A stretch of DNA of 38,281 bases. Source: Rhodospirillaceae bacterium. GTDB taxonomy: Bacteria > Pseudomonadota > Alphaproteobacteria > GCA-2731375. The notes beneath the pieces were generated by a model that worked only from the letters and a program-made list of their open reading frames with translations, had not been told where the DNA came from and ran no database searches. The DNA lies in contig JABIWH010000013.1 of NCBI GenBank assembly GCA_018701215.1, forward strand, positions 1 through 38,281, written 5' to 3'. A program made the translations under genes and the position numbers. Below are positions 8,325 to 16,767 of the stretch, one piece after another (position 1 is the stretch's first letter; every line of letters starts with the position of its first letter).

Positions 8325-10982
8325 ATGCAAAGCGCGAACGATATCCGCAAGGCGTTCCTGGACTATTTCGCGGCGGCGGGGCACGAGGTTGTCGCCTCCT
8401 CGCCCCTGGTGCCGCACAATGATCCCACCCTGATGTTCACCAACGCGGGCATGGTGCAGTTCAAGAACGTCTTCACCGGTGCCGAGGCACGGCCCTATCA
8501 GCGCGCCGCCACCTCGCAAAAATGCGTTCGTGCGGGCGGCAAGCACAACGATCTGGATAACGTCGGCTACACCGCGCGCCACCACACGTTTTTCGAGATG
8601 CTGGGTAATTTCTCCTTCGGTGACTATTTCAAGGACCACGCGATCGAGCTGGCCTGGAACCTGATCACCAAGGAATACGGCCTGGATGCCAGCCGCCTGT
8701 TGGTCACGGTCTATCATGACGACGATCAGGCCTTCGATCTGTGGCGCAAGATTGCCGGCCTGCCCGAGGACCGCATCATCCGCATTGCCACTTCGGACAA
8801 TTTCTGGGCCATGGGTGATACCGGCCCCTGCGGGCCGTGCTCCGAGATTTTCTTCGATCACGGCCCCACCATCCCCGGCGGCCCGCCCGGCAGCCCGGAC
8901 GAGGACGGCGACCGCTTTATCGAGATCTGGAACCTGGTCTTCATGCAGTTCGAACAGTTGAGCGCGGAAGAGCGCGTGGAGCTGCCGAAACCCTCGATCG
9001 ATACCGGCATGGGCCTGGAACGTCTGACCGCGTTGTTGCAGGGCACCAACGACAACTACGACATCGATCTGCTGCGCACCATCATGGTAGCCTCGGCCGA
9101 ATTCACCGGCGTCGATGTGGATGGCGATCATAAATCCGGCCACAAGGTGATCGCAGATCATCTCCGCGCCTCGTCATTCCTGATCGCCGACGGCGTGCTG
9201 CCGTCCAACGAAGGGCGCGGCTATGTGCTGCGCCGGATCATGCGCCGGGCCATGCGCCATGCTCATATGATGGGCGCCAGTGATCCCCTGATGTGGCGGC
9301 TGGTACCCACCCTGGTTGGAAAAATGGGCCAGGCGTTTCCCGAATTGGTCCGGGCCGAGGCCCTGATCACCGAGACCCTGCGGGGCGAGGAAAGCCGCTT
9401 CAAACAGACCCTGGAGCGTGGTCTGCATCTGTTGATGGGCGAAGTGGACAAACTGAGCGAGACCGAGTCGCTGCCGGGCGAAGTCGCCTTCCGTCTATAC
9501 GACACCTACGGCTTTCCCCTGGATTTGACACAGGATGTGCTGCGCGGCCAGAACCGTGCGGTGGACACGAAAGGCTTCGATGTGGCGATGGAGCGCCAGC
9601 GCACCGAGGCGCGGGCATCCTGGGCCGGCTCCGGCGAGACTGGCACGGACGCTATCTGGTTCGAGTTGCGGGAAGACTGCGGCGCCACGGAATTCCTGGG
9701 CTATGACAAGGACCAGGCCGAGGGCGAAGTGCTGGCCCTGGTCGTGGATGGCAAGCGGGTCGAGGCGGCGGAGGCCGGCGCCGAGGTTTCCATTCTGGTC
9801 AATCAAACGCCATTCTATGGCGAGTCCGGTGGTCAGCAGGGCGATGCGGGCCAGATGAATGGTGCTGACGGCCTGAGTATTCAGATCACCGATACGCAAA
9901 AGCGCGTGGCCGATTTGCACGTGCATCGCGGCACGGTTCAGGCCGGCAGTCTGAAAGTCGGCGATGCCGTCGAAATAGTGGTCGACGATGCCCGGCGCAA
10001 TCAATTGCGCGCCAATCATTCAGCCACTCATTTGCTGCACGCTGCTCTGCGTAACCGGCTGGGTGCCCATGTCACCCAAAAGGGCTCCATGGTGGCGCCG
10101 GATCGGCTGCGTTTCGATATCAGCCAGCCCAGGGCGGTGACGGCCGAGGAACTCGCCCTGGTCGAGCAAGACGTGAACGAACAAATCCGCGTCAATACCG
10201 CCGTGCGTACCGGGCAAATGACCCCGGACGAAGCGGTGGAGCAGGGCGCGTTGGCGTTGTTTGGTGAAAAATACGGCGACGAGGTTCGTGTTGTTTCCAT
10301 GGGCGATGGCGGTGATGCATCCTATTCGACCGAGCTGTGCGGCGGCACCCATGTGCGCAGCACCGGCGATATCGGCGCCTTTACGGTGATCAGCGAAAGC
10401 GCGGTGGCGGCGGGTGTGCGTCGGATCGAGGCCTTGACGGGTGCCGCGGCCCTGGCCCATTTCCATGAACAGGATGGTCAATTGCGCGCGGCGGCGGATC
10501 TGTTGAAGACCACGCCCGCCGACCTGCCTGATCGTATCGGTGCCCTGTTGGAAGAGCGCAAGAAGCTGGAACGGGATTTGAGTCAGGCCCGCCAGGCGCT
10601 CGCGCTTGGCGGCGGCGGCAAAGGTGAAGATAACGGCGCCAAGGATGTGGGCGGGATCGCCTATTCGGGCCGCCGCATGGACGATGTGCCGGCCAAGGAA
10701 TTGCGCGGCATGGTCGATGCGGCCAAACAAAAGCTCGGCTCCGGCGTGGTCGCCTTTATCGCCGTGAACGAGGGCAAGGCGGCCCTGACCGTAGGCGTTA
10801 CCGATGATCTGACGGATCGTTTGAGCGCCGTGGATCTGGTGCGCGCGGGCTCGGCCGCGGTGGGCGGCAAGGGCGGCGGCGGGCGCCCGGACATGGCGCA
10901 AGCCGGTGGCCCGGACGGCAATGCCGCCGATGCCGCCTTGAGCGCCATTGAAGATGCCATCGCGACGGCTGCGTCTGGATAG
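8325..10982 (+). CDS. alaS: Alanyl-tRNA synthetase
   Basis: The enzyme charges tRNA-Ala and edits mischarged Ser and Gly. The full 885 residues match the family length. The N-terminal class II catalytic domain includes TSQKCVRAGGKHNDL and HHTFFEMLGNFSFGDYFK. The editing domain carries the zinc-binding HSATH (His565, His569) and CGGTH (Cys672, His676). The C-terminal C-Ala domain has the coiled region EERKKLERDLSQARQ and a Gly-rich end (GGKGGGGRPDMAQAGG) typical of AlaRS. The start is ATG 8325, just after a weak purine stretch. The K+ channel gene begins three bases after the stop, suggesting co-transcription. A long minus-strand frame opposite it is a codon-bias shadow. Confidence 0.97.
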   Translation: MQSANDIRKAFLDYFAAAGHEVVASSPLVPHNDPTLMFTNAGMVQFKNVFTGAEARPYQRAATSQKCVRAGGKHNDLDNVGYTARHHTFFEMLGNFSFGDYFKDHAIELAWNLITKEYGLDASRLLVTVYHDDDQAFDLWRKIAGLPEDRIIRIATSDNFWAMGDTGPCGPCSEIFFDHGPTIPGGPPGSPDEDGDRFIEIWNLVFMQFEQLSAEERVELPKPSIDTGMGLERLTALLQGTNDNYDIDLLRTIMVASAEFTGVDVDGDHKSGHKVIADHLRASSFLIADGVLPSNEGRGYVLRRIMRRAMRHAHMMGASDPLMWRLVPTLVGKMGQAFPELVRAEALITETLRGEESRFKQTLERGLHLLMGEVDKLSETESLPGEVAFRLYDTYGFPLDLTQDVLRGQNRAVDTKGFDVAMERQRTEARASWAGSGETGTDAIWFELREDCGATEFLGYDKDQAEGEVLALVVDGKRVEAAEAGAEVSILVNQTPFYGESGGQQGDAGQMNGADGLSIQITDTQKRVADLHVHRGTVQAGSLKVGDAVEIVVDDARRNQLRANHSATHLLHAALRNRLGAHVTQKGSMVAPDRLRFDISQPRAVTAEELALVEQDVNEQIRVNTAVRTGQMTPDEAVEQGALALFGEKYGDEVRVVSMGDGGDASYSTELCGGTHVRSTGDIGAFTVISESAVAAGVRRIEALTGAAALAHFHEQDGQLRAAADLLKTTPADLPDRIGALLEERKKLERDLSQARQALALGGGGKGEDNGAKDVGGIAYSGRRMDDVPAKELRGMVDAAKQKLGSGVVAFIAVNEGKAALTVGVTDDLTDRLSAVDLVRAGSAAVGGKGGGGRPDMAQAGGPDGNAADAALSAIEDAIATAASG

Positions 10983-10985
10983 GCG

Positions 10986-12188
10986 ATGGCCATGAAACAG
11001 CGGCTCTATGATCTGCTGGAGGGTGGCAACCGCGCTACGGCGAGTCAGCGCGCCATAGACCTATGGCTGGGCCTGCTGATCGTTGGCAATGTGCTGGCGG
11101 TGGCGTTGGAATCCGTGGCCCGATTTCACGACCACTATGGCGGCGCCTTCGCGGCTTTCGAGATTTTTTCCCTGGCCGTGTTCAGCGCGGAGTATGTCAT
11201 CCGCCTGTGGGTCTGTACCGAGCATCCGCCATTGAAGCGGTTGGCGCCTGGCGCGGCGCGGCGGCGCTATGCCCTATCCCCCTTCATGATCATTGATCTG
11301 CTGGCTATCCTGCCCAGCCTGATTGTCTCCATCATCGGCGTCGATCTACGTTTCCTGCGTATCTTCCGCCTGTTGCGCCTGTTGAAACTGGCCCGTTACT
11401 CCCCCACCATCATCACCCTGGGGCGGGTGCTGTATGGTGAACGCCGGGCCTTGTTCGCCGTGGTCATCATCATGTTCGGCCTGTTGATGCTGTCGGCCTC
11501 GATCATGACGATCATTGAGGGCGCGGCGCAGCCGGAGGATTTCGGCTCCATCCCCGCCGCCATGTGGTGGGCCCTGGCGACCCTGTCCACGGTGGGCTAT
11601 GGCGATGTGGTGCCCATCACCGCGCTGGGGCGGATGTTCGGCGGTGTGGTCACTTTGTTGGGGGTGGCCATGTACGCCCTGCCCATCGCCATCATCGCGG
11701 CGGGTTTTACCAATGAAAGCCGGCGCCGGGATTTCGTCATTACCTGGGGCATGGTCGCCCGGGTGCCGCTGTTCGCCAAGCTGGACCCCGTGGCCCTGTC
11801 GAAAGTGGGTGGCTTGTTGCGCTCCAAGTCCGTGCCTTCGGGTTACGAGATCGCCCATCGCGGCCAACCCGCCGACAGCATGTTTTTCATCGTCTCGGGC
11901 GAAGTCGTGGTCGATATCGACGACCACCGCGTGACGTTGGAGGAGGGTGATTTCTTCGGCGAAATCGCCCTGTTGCATGACACCACGCGCCGGGCGCACG
12001 CCTACGCCGTCACCGAATGCCGCCTGATGCAATTGATGAAAAGCGATTTCCACGGCCTGATGGAGACCGAGCCGACCTTGCGCGCTGAAATCGCCGAAGT
12101 CGCCGCTGAACGCTTGCGCCAGGGCGAATGGTCCCACGGTGATATACCGGACGATGAAATCAAGGATCAGCCGTTGCGGGGGGAGTAA
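10986..12188 (+). CDS. Six-TM potassium channel with C-terminal cyclic-nucleotide-binding domain
   Basis: This is an inner-membrane channel of 400 residues. S1 to S3 lie at about 24-44, 52-75 and 97-116. S4 (122-137) has Arg or Lys about every third residue (RFLRIFRLLRLLKLAR), like a voltage sensor. The pore helix is followed by the K+ selectivity filter TVGYGD (202-207), and S6 ends near 240. Residues 260-375 form a cyclic-nucleotide-binding domain with the phosphate-binding cassette FFGEIALL (323-330) and the key Arg in TRRAHA. This is the MloK1/CNG-like architecture, so gating by cAMP or cGMP is inferred. It starts three bases after alaS and probably shares its transcript. Its end is convergent with the acyl-CoA dehydrogenase. 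Confidence 0.92.
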   Translation: MAMKQRLYDLLEGGNRATASQRAIDLWLGLLIVGNVLAVALESVARFHDHYGGAFAAFEIFSLAVFSAEYVIRLWVCTEHPPLKRLAPGAARRRYALSPFMIIDLLAILPSLIVSIIGVDLRFLRIFRLLRLLKLARYSPTIITLGRVLYGERRALFAVVIIMFGLLMLSASIMTIIEGAAQPEDFGSIPAAMWWALATLSTVGYGDVVPITALGRMFGGVVTLLGVAMYALPIAIIAAGFTNESRRRDFVITWGMVARVPLFAKLDPVALSKVGGLLRSKSVPSGYEIAHRGQPADSMFFIVSGEVVVDIDDHRVTLEEGDFFGEIALLHDTTRRAHAYAVTECRLMQLMKSDFHGLMETEPTLRAEIAEVAAERLRQGEWSHGDIPDDEIKDQPLRGE

Positions 12189-12204
12189 GTCATCGCGGCA
12201 TGCT

Positions 12205-13458
12205 CTAAACCCAATCACCCGGGGGCACCACATAAGGCGAAGCCGCCAGCGTGACTTCCGGCTTGGGCTCGGCGCGGAAGATGCTGCGCAGGTGGACTTC
12301 GTCGGGGCCGTCGCCGATCCGGAAGGCTCTGCTCCAGGCGAAGGCATCGGCCACTGGGGTGCCGTCGTAGCCGCCCATGGCGCCGAACACCTGCACCGCC
12401 CGGTCGGCGATGCCGTAATAGCCCTGGGCGATGGCCACCTTGAGGATCGATAGATCGCGGTAGGCGGATTTTTCGCCCATCGCATCAACCTGGGCCGCGA
12501 CCTTGCGCAGCAACAGGCGCATTTGTTCCGTTTCGACCCGGCTATGGGCGATGGCGTATTGCACCGTGTCGTAACCTTCCAGGGCGCGGCCGAAGGCGTG
12601 GCGCTCCAGAGCGCGGGCGTACATCAGCTCGATCAGCAATTCGCACTGGCCGATGGCCCGCATGGAATGATGCAGGCGCGCAGGGGCCAGGCGGGCCTGC
12701 GAGACCGCGAAGCCTTCACCTTCCTCGCCCAGTAGATTTTCTTTTGGTACCCGGACCTGGTCAAAATTGATTTCCGAGGCCGGGCCGTTCGGTTCGGAAT
12801 AGCCGAAAAAGGCATTGGCGCCGCCGACCGTGACACCGGCTGTTTCGCGGGGGACGAGGATAACGCTATGGCGCCGATTCTGGGCCGCGTCGGGATTGCT
12901 GAGCCCCAAAAATAGATAAAATCGGCAACGTTCATGGCCGCCGCCGGTGATGTACCATTTCCGGCCGTCAACTATGTAGTCGTCACCATCCGGGGTGATG
13001 GTGGCGGCGATGTTCTTGGCGTCCGACGATGCCGCGCCGGGCTCGGTCATGGCAAAGGCGGACTGGCAATCGCCGTCCAACAGTGGTTTCAGCCATTGCT
13101 CTTTTTGTTCCTCGGTCGCATACCGCTGCAGGGCGACCATGTTAGGCACGTCGGGCCATTGGCAGTTGAAGACTTTCGAGGACCAAAAAGCCCGCCCCAG
13201 CAATTCGGCTACAATGGAGTAGTCCAGATTGCTCATGGACAATCCGGGCTGACGATCGGTCAGGTCCGTGTGCGCCATATTCCATAGGCCCATGGATTTG
13301 GCCTTGGCGCGCAGTTCGTCAAGAAACGGTGGGTCCAGTTCGCCATCCTGTTTGGTGGAGCGGATCATCTCGCGGTTTCGCGGTAGGATGTCCTGTTCGA
13401 ACATTTTGCGGACTTGATCGAGGATCGCATTAGCCTCGGGTGATGGTGTCAGGTCCAT
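12205..13458 (-). CDS. Acyl-CoA dehydrogenase family protein (ACAD10/11-like)
   Basis: The 417-residue flavoenzyme should oxidise an acyl-CoA at the alpha-beta position in the cytosol. It has the three ACAD regions: a helical N-terminal domain, the FAD-binding beta domain with FAMTEPGAASSDAKN and the KWYITGGGH segment, and the C-terminal helical domain with RHAFGRAL and QVFGAMGGYDGTP. The C-terminal signature reads GDGPDEVH instead of the usual EGTSEI, so the residue at the usual catalytic Glu position is Asp; that pattern is typical of the ACAD10/11-like branch. The start is ATG 13456-13458 with AAGGA at good spacing. A terminator separates it from icd, so it probably has its own promoter or is read through. 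Substrate unknown. Confidence 0.88.
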   Translation of the reverse strand: MDLTPSPEANAILDQVRKMFEQDILPRNREMIRSTKQDGELDPPFLDELRAKAKSMGLWNMAHTDLTDRQPGLSMSNLDYSIVAELLGRAFWSSKVFNCQWPDVPNMVALQRYATEEQKEQWLKPLLDGDCQSAFAMTEPGAASSDAKNIAATITPDGDDYIVDGRKWYITGGGHERCRFYLFLGLSNPDAAQNRRHSVILVPRETAGVTVGGANAFFGYSEPNGPASEINFDQVRVPKENLLGEEGEGFAVSQARLAPARLHHSMRAIGQCELLIELMYARALERHAFGRALEGYDTVQYAIAHSRVETEQMRLLLRKVAAQVDAMGEKSAYRDLSILKVAIAQGYYGIADRAVQVFGAMGGYDGTPVADAFAWSRAFRIGDGPDEVHLRSIFRAEPKPEVTLAASPYVVPPGDWV

Positions 13459-13470
13459 GGCGTGGTTCCT

Positions 13471-13510
13471 TCAAAATACAAACAGGGCCCGCCATCACTG
13501 ACGGGCCCTG
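13471..13510 (-). terminator. Rho-independent terminator of icd
   Basis: CAGGGCCCG (13483-13491) and CGGGCCCTG (13502-13510) form a perfect 9-bp GC-rich stem with a 10-base loop. On the minus strand it is followed by TTTGTATTTT. It lies 29 bases after the icd stop and about 25 bases before the acyl-CoA dehydrogenase start, so it should end most icd transcripts. Confidence 0.85.
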
Positions 13511-13538
13511 CATTGTAACGCGGAAAAGGCTGGAGCCG

Positions 13539-14753
13539 TTAGGCCATGGCCTTTTGCAAGTTGGTGTCCAGGGCGTCCAGGAACTGGTTCGTGGTCAGCC
13601 ATTTTGCGTCGGGTCCGATCAGAATTGCCAGATCCTTGGTCATGTCACCGGACTCGACCGTCTCCACACAGACCCGCTCCAGGGTCTCGGCGAAATTGGT
13701 CACATCCGGAGTTTCATCCATGCGGCCGCGATGCTTCAGACCACCGGTCCAGGCGAAGATCGAGGCGATGGGGTTGGTCGAGGTCTCGTTGCCTTTTTGA
13801 TGCTCGCGGTAATGGCGGGTGACGGTGCCGTGGGCGGCTTCCGCCTCCACCGTCTTGCCATCGGGCGTCATCAGGATCGAGGTCATCAAGCCAAGCGAGC
13901 CAAAGCCCTGGGCCACCGTGTCCGACTGCACATCGCCGTCATAGTTCTTGCAGGCCCAGATGAACTCGCCTTCCCATTTCAGGGCGCAGGCCACCATGTC
14001 ATCGATCAAACGATGCTCGTAGTTCAGGCCTAGTTCCTTATACTGCTCGGCGTACTCGGCCTCGAAGACCTCCTGGAACAGATCCTTGAAGCGGCCGTCA
14101 TAGGCCTTCAGGATGGTGTTCTTGGTGGACAAGTAGACCGGCCATTTGCGCTGTACGCCATAGCTCAGGCAGGCACGGGCGAAATCGCGGATGGAATCGT
14201 CCAAATTGTACATGGACATGGCCACGCCGCCGCCGGGGAAATCAAAGACCTCGCGCTCGATCACCTCGCCGCCGTCCTCGGGCTCGAACTTCATGGTCAG
14301 CTTGCCCTTGCCGGGCACCACGAAATCCGTCGCGCGGTATTGGTCACCAAAGGCATGGCGGCCGATCACGATGGGGTGGGTCCAGCCAGGCACCAGGCGC
14401 GGTACGTTCTGGCAGATGATCGGTTCCCGAAAAACAGTGCCGCCCAGAATGTTCCGGATGGTGCCGTTGGGCGAGCGCCACATAGATTTCAGACCGAACT
14501 CTTCCACCCGCTCTTCATCCGGGGTGATGGTGGCGCATTTCACGCCAACGCCGTATTCCTTGATCGCCTCGGCGCAGTCGATGGTGATCTGATCGTCTGT
14601 TTCATCGCGCTTCTCGATGCCCAGATCGTAATATTTCAGGTCCACGTCCAAATAGGGCAGTATCAATTTTTCCTTGATGAAGGCCCAGATGATGCGTGTC
14701 ATTTCGTCGCCGTCAAGTTCGACGACGGGTGTTTTCACTTTTATCTTGCTCAT
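13539..14753 (-). CDS. icd: NADP-dependent isocitrate dehydrogenase (eukaryotic-type)
   Basis: This TCA-cycle enzyme oxidatively decarboxylates isocitrate to 2-oxoglutarate, producing NADPH. The 404-residue length and sequence belong to the homodimeric subfamily shared with eukaryotes and common in alphaproteobacteria. Visible motifs are VVELDGDEMTRIIW at the N-terminus, the substrate-binding SPNGTIRNILGGTVFREPI, IGRHAFGDQYRATDF, the metal-binding NYDGDVQSD, and AAHGTVTRHYREHQKG for NADP binding. The start is ATG 14751-14753 with GAGGTTAGG immediately upstream on the minus strand. It ends in a strong terminator. The leader contains a 20-base tandem duplication. Confidence 0.96.
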   Translation of the reverse strand: MSKIKVKTPVVELDGDEMTRIIWAFIKEKLILPYLDVDLKYYDLGIEKRDETDDQITIDCAEAIKEYGVGVKCATITPDEERVEEFGLKSMWRSPNGTIRNILGGTVFREPIICQNVPRLVPGWTHPIVIGRHAFGDQYRATDFVVPGKGKLTMKFEPEDGGEVIEREVFDFPGGGVAMSMYNLDDSIRDFARACLSYGVQRKWPVYLSTKNTILKAYDGRFKDLFQEVFEAEYAEQYKELGLNYEHRLIDDMVACALKWEGEFIWACKNYDGDVQSDTVAQGFGSLGLMTSILMTPDGKTVEAEAAHGTVTRHYREHQKGNETSTNPIASIFAWTGGLKHRGRMDETPDVTNFAETLERVCVETVESGDMTKDLAILIGPDAKWLTTNQFLDALDTNLQKAMA

Positions 14754-14754
14754 A

Positions 14755-14794
14755 TACCTAACCTCTGTGGCGGCTACCTAACCTCTAGGGCGGC
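14755..14794 (-). repeat. 20-base tandem duplication in the icd leader
   Basis: Bases 14755-14774 and 14775-14794 are direct repeats differing at two positions (GT versus AG). Each copy contains, on the minus strand, the GAGGTTAGG that serves as the icd ribosome-binding site, so the leader has two tandem Shine-Dalgarno-like sites, only the proximal one at correct distance. Confidence 0.8.
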
Positions 14795-14855
14795 TTGAGC
14801 CACCTCTATTGTTCGGGCGGAACATATCCACCTAGAGGCCCTAGGTCAAAGATTC

Positions 14856-15440
14856 TCACAACCGTTCCGGATGGCCCGGTCCAAGAGACGGCGGCGCGGC
14901 GGCCAGGGCGGCGAAAACTCCGTCCACATCTTGTGCCATGGCATAGAATTCCGTGATCCCCGGATCGGCGAAACCACCTGTTACAACGGCCTGCAACAGC
15001 GCCTCCATGGGTTGCCAATAGCCGCCATCGTCCAGGATTACCAAGGGTTTGTCATGCAGGCGCAATTGCCGCCAGGAGATGATTTCAAAAGTCTCGTCCA
15101 AGGTACCGATGCCGCCCGGCAGGGCGATAAACCCGTCGGATAGTTCGAACATCAGCTGTTTGCGGGCGTGCATGGTGTCGACCACGTGCAGTTCGCTCAA
15201 ACCATTGTGGCCGACCTCCCAATCCTGCAGGTGTTTGGGAATTACACCGATGACCTGACCGCCGGCAGCCAACACCGCATCGGCCACCGCGCCCATCAGG
15301 CCCACATGGCCGCCGCCATAGACCAGACGGATGCCCCGCCTCGCGATTTCTTGACCGAGTTTCACAGCGGTATCGCGGTAGTCTTGTTGCTGGCCGAAAC
15401 GCGAGCCACAATAGACGCAGATGGAGGAGATCTCTGCCAT
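14856..15440 (-). CDS. LOG-family protein (nucleotide 5'-monophosphate phosphoribohydrolase)
   Basis: The 194-residue cytosolic enzyme has the two LOG signatures: VYGGGHVGLMG and LPGGIGTLDETFE (PGGxGTxxE). Proteins of this family (TIGR00730) cleave the base from AMP-like nucleotides, including cytokinin riboside monophosphates; the bacterial role is usually nucleotide salvage or housekeeping. The N-terminus ICVYCGSRFG is also typical. I chose ATG 15438-15440 because the family begins MxxIxxICVYCGS and AGGGAA lies upstream. A longer frame to 15491 has no homology-like sequence and overlaps the divergent gene. Its start codon overlaps that of the exported protein at 15439 on the other strand. 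Confidence 0.9.
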   Translation of the reverse strand: MAEISSICVYCGSRFGQQQDYRDTAVKLGQEIARRGIRLVYGGGHVGLMGAVADAVLAAGGQVIGVIPKHLQDWEVGHNGLSELHVVDTMHARKQLMFELSDGFIALPGGIGTLDETFEIISWRQLRLHDKPLVILDDGGYWQPMEALLQAVVTGGFADPGITEFYAMAQDVDGVFAALAAAPPSLGPGHPERL

Positions 15441-15816
15441 GCCAGTTTCCCTATTTCGCAGCCTGTCAGCATTGTTGCTCATTCTAATCATGAGCCAAAC
15501 CGCGCTGGCGGGGCCGGCTGATGTCGTCGAGGTGAAAGTGACGAAAAGCGGCCCCGGCGTCTACAGCTTTGCCGTCACCGTGCGTCATGCTGACAGCGGC
15601 TGGAAGCATTATGCCGATGGGTGGGAAGTTGTTGGGCCGAATAACAAGGTGTTGGGCAAGCGGGTACTGGGCCATCCACATGTGCATGAACAACCCTTTA
15701 CGCGGTCCCTCTCCGGCGTTGCCATAGCCGAGGGTACGGGACGTGTGCGCTTGCGGGCCCATGACAAGGTGCATGGGTTTGGCGGCCGGGAAGTCGAGGT
15801 GGACTTGCCCCGATGA
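15439..15816 (+). CDS. Small exported protein with a His-rich motif, coupled to cytochrome c
   Basis: The product has 125 residues with a strong signal peptide (SLSALLLILIMSQTALA, cleavage before GPADVV). The mature part looks like a small beta-rich periplasmic domain and contains HPHVHEQPFTRSL, which could bind a metal; that is inference only. The start is ATG 15439-15441, with GGAGGAG at 15423-15429 nine bases upstream. An in-frame ATG at 15421 would place residues before the signal peptide. The stop overlaps the start of the diheme cytochrome c gene (ATGA at 15813-15816), indicating translational coupling and a shared role. I recall similar conserved hypothetical proteins but no assigned function. 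Confidence 0.8.
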   Translation: MPVSLFRSLSALLLILIMSQTALAGPADVVEVKVTKSGPGVYSFAVTVRHADSGWKHYADGWEVVGPNNKVLGKRVLGHPHVHEQPFTRSLSGVAIAEGTGRVRLRAHDKVHGFGGREVEVDLPR

Positions 15817-16694
15817 ACCGATTCGGTGCGGTTATGGCCGTTTTGCTCGGTTTCGCCACTGCCGGCGCGGCGGCGGCGGATCAGGTCGCACGCGGCAGCT
15901 ACCTGATCCGGGCGGCGGGATGCATCGGCTGTCATACGGATGTGAAAAGCGGCGGTGCGCCGTTGGCAGGTGGCCGTGGGTTGAAGACGCCATTCGGAAT
16001 TTTTTACAGCCCCAACATCACGCCGCACTCCGAGACGGGCATCGGTGAATGGAGCGAGCAGGATTTTCTCGATGCCCTGCGCCATGGCAGGCGCCCCGAC
16101 GGCAGCAACTACTTTCCGGTTTTCCCTTATCCCAGTTATACCGCCATGCGGGCGGAGGATGCCCGGGCCATCAAGGCCTATTTATTTGCCCAGACCCCGG
16201 TGGCGCGCCCCAACAAGGCCCATGACGTTGCCGCGCCGTTTTCCTGGCGCTGGACCATTTCGTTGTGGAAATGGCTGTTTTTTGCGCCGGGACCCTGGCA
16301 GGATCAGGCTGGGCGGGATGGGCAATGGAACCGTGGGGCCTATCTGGTGCATGCCCTGGCGCATTGTGGCGAATGCCATACGGCGCGCAATTTCATGGGC
16401 GCCATGCAGCCGGCCGGATTCTTGGCCGGCACCGTTGATGGCCCGGATGGTGAATTGGTGCCCAATATCACCCCCGATCTGGAAACCGGCATTGGAGATT
16501 GGAACGAGGCCGATATCGTCCAGTTGCTGCGTGATGGTACAAAGCCTGACTATGATGATGTGCAAGGCAGCATGGCCGAGGCTATCCGCGACGGTCTGGG
16601 CCATCTGAACGGCCAAGACCTAAACGCCATCGCAAACTATTTGCGCACTGTTCCCGCCATTGTTCATCGGGTTGAAAGCAGGGCGAAAAAATAG
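15813..16694 (+). CDS. Exported diheme cytochrome c
   Basis: This 293-residue protein has a signal peptide (MAVLLGFATAGAAAA) and two heme-binding CXXCH motifs: CIGCH (37-41) and CGECH (185-189). Each is followed at a typical distance by a possible axial Met (Met112 in PSYTAM; another in QGSMAEAI). The two domains each have the pattern NITP-ETGIG-W, resembling the cytochrome subunits of membrane alcohol, aldehyde or gluconate dehydrogenases. A hydrophobic or aromatic stretch WTISLWKWLFFAPG sits between the domains. It should carry electrons in the periplasm. No dehydrogenase partner is adjacent; the only coupled gene is the exported protein upstream (4-base overlap). Confidence 0.92.
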   Translation: MNRFGAVMAVLLGFATAGAAAADQVARGSYLIRAAGCIGCHTDVKSGGAPLAGGRGLKTPFGIFYSPNITPHSETGIGEWSEQDFLDALRHGRRPDGSNYFPVFPYPSYTAMRAEDARAIKAYLFAQTPVARPNKAHDVAAPFSWRWTISLWKWLFFAPGPWQDQAGRDGQWNRGAYLVHALAHCGECHTARNFMGAMQPAGFLAGTVDGPDGELVPNITPDLETGIGDWNEADIVQLLRDGTKPDYDDVQGSMAEAIRDGLGHLNGQDLNAIANYLRTVPAIVHRVESRAKK

Positions 16695-16767
16695 CGCCGC
16701 AATGTAGGTGATTGCCCCTGGCGGGGTGAAAGATTACCCTTGCATAGCTCTGGTTTGGAGAGATGGC

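Noticed and set aside
7659..9161. 500-residue open frame on the minus strand
   Set aside because: It runs antisense through the exported-protein gene and alaS, with no recognisable domain. It follows from GC-rich codon bias.
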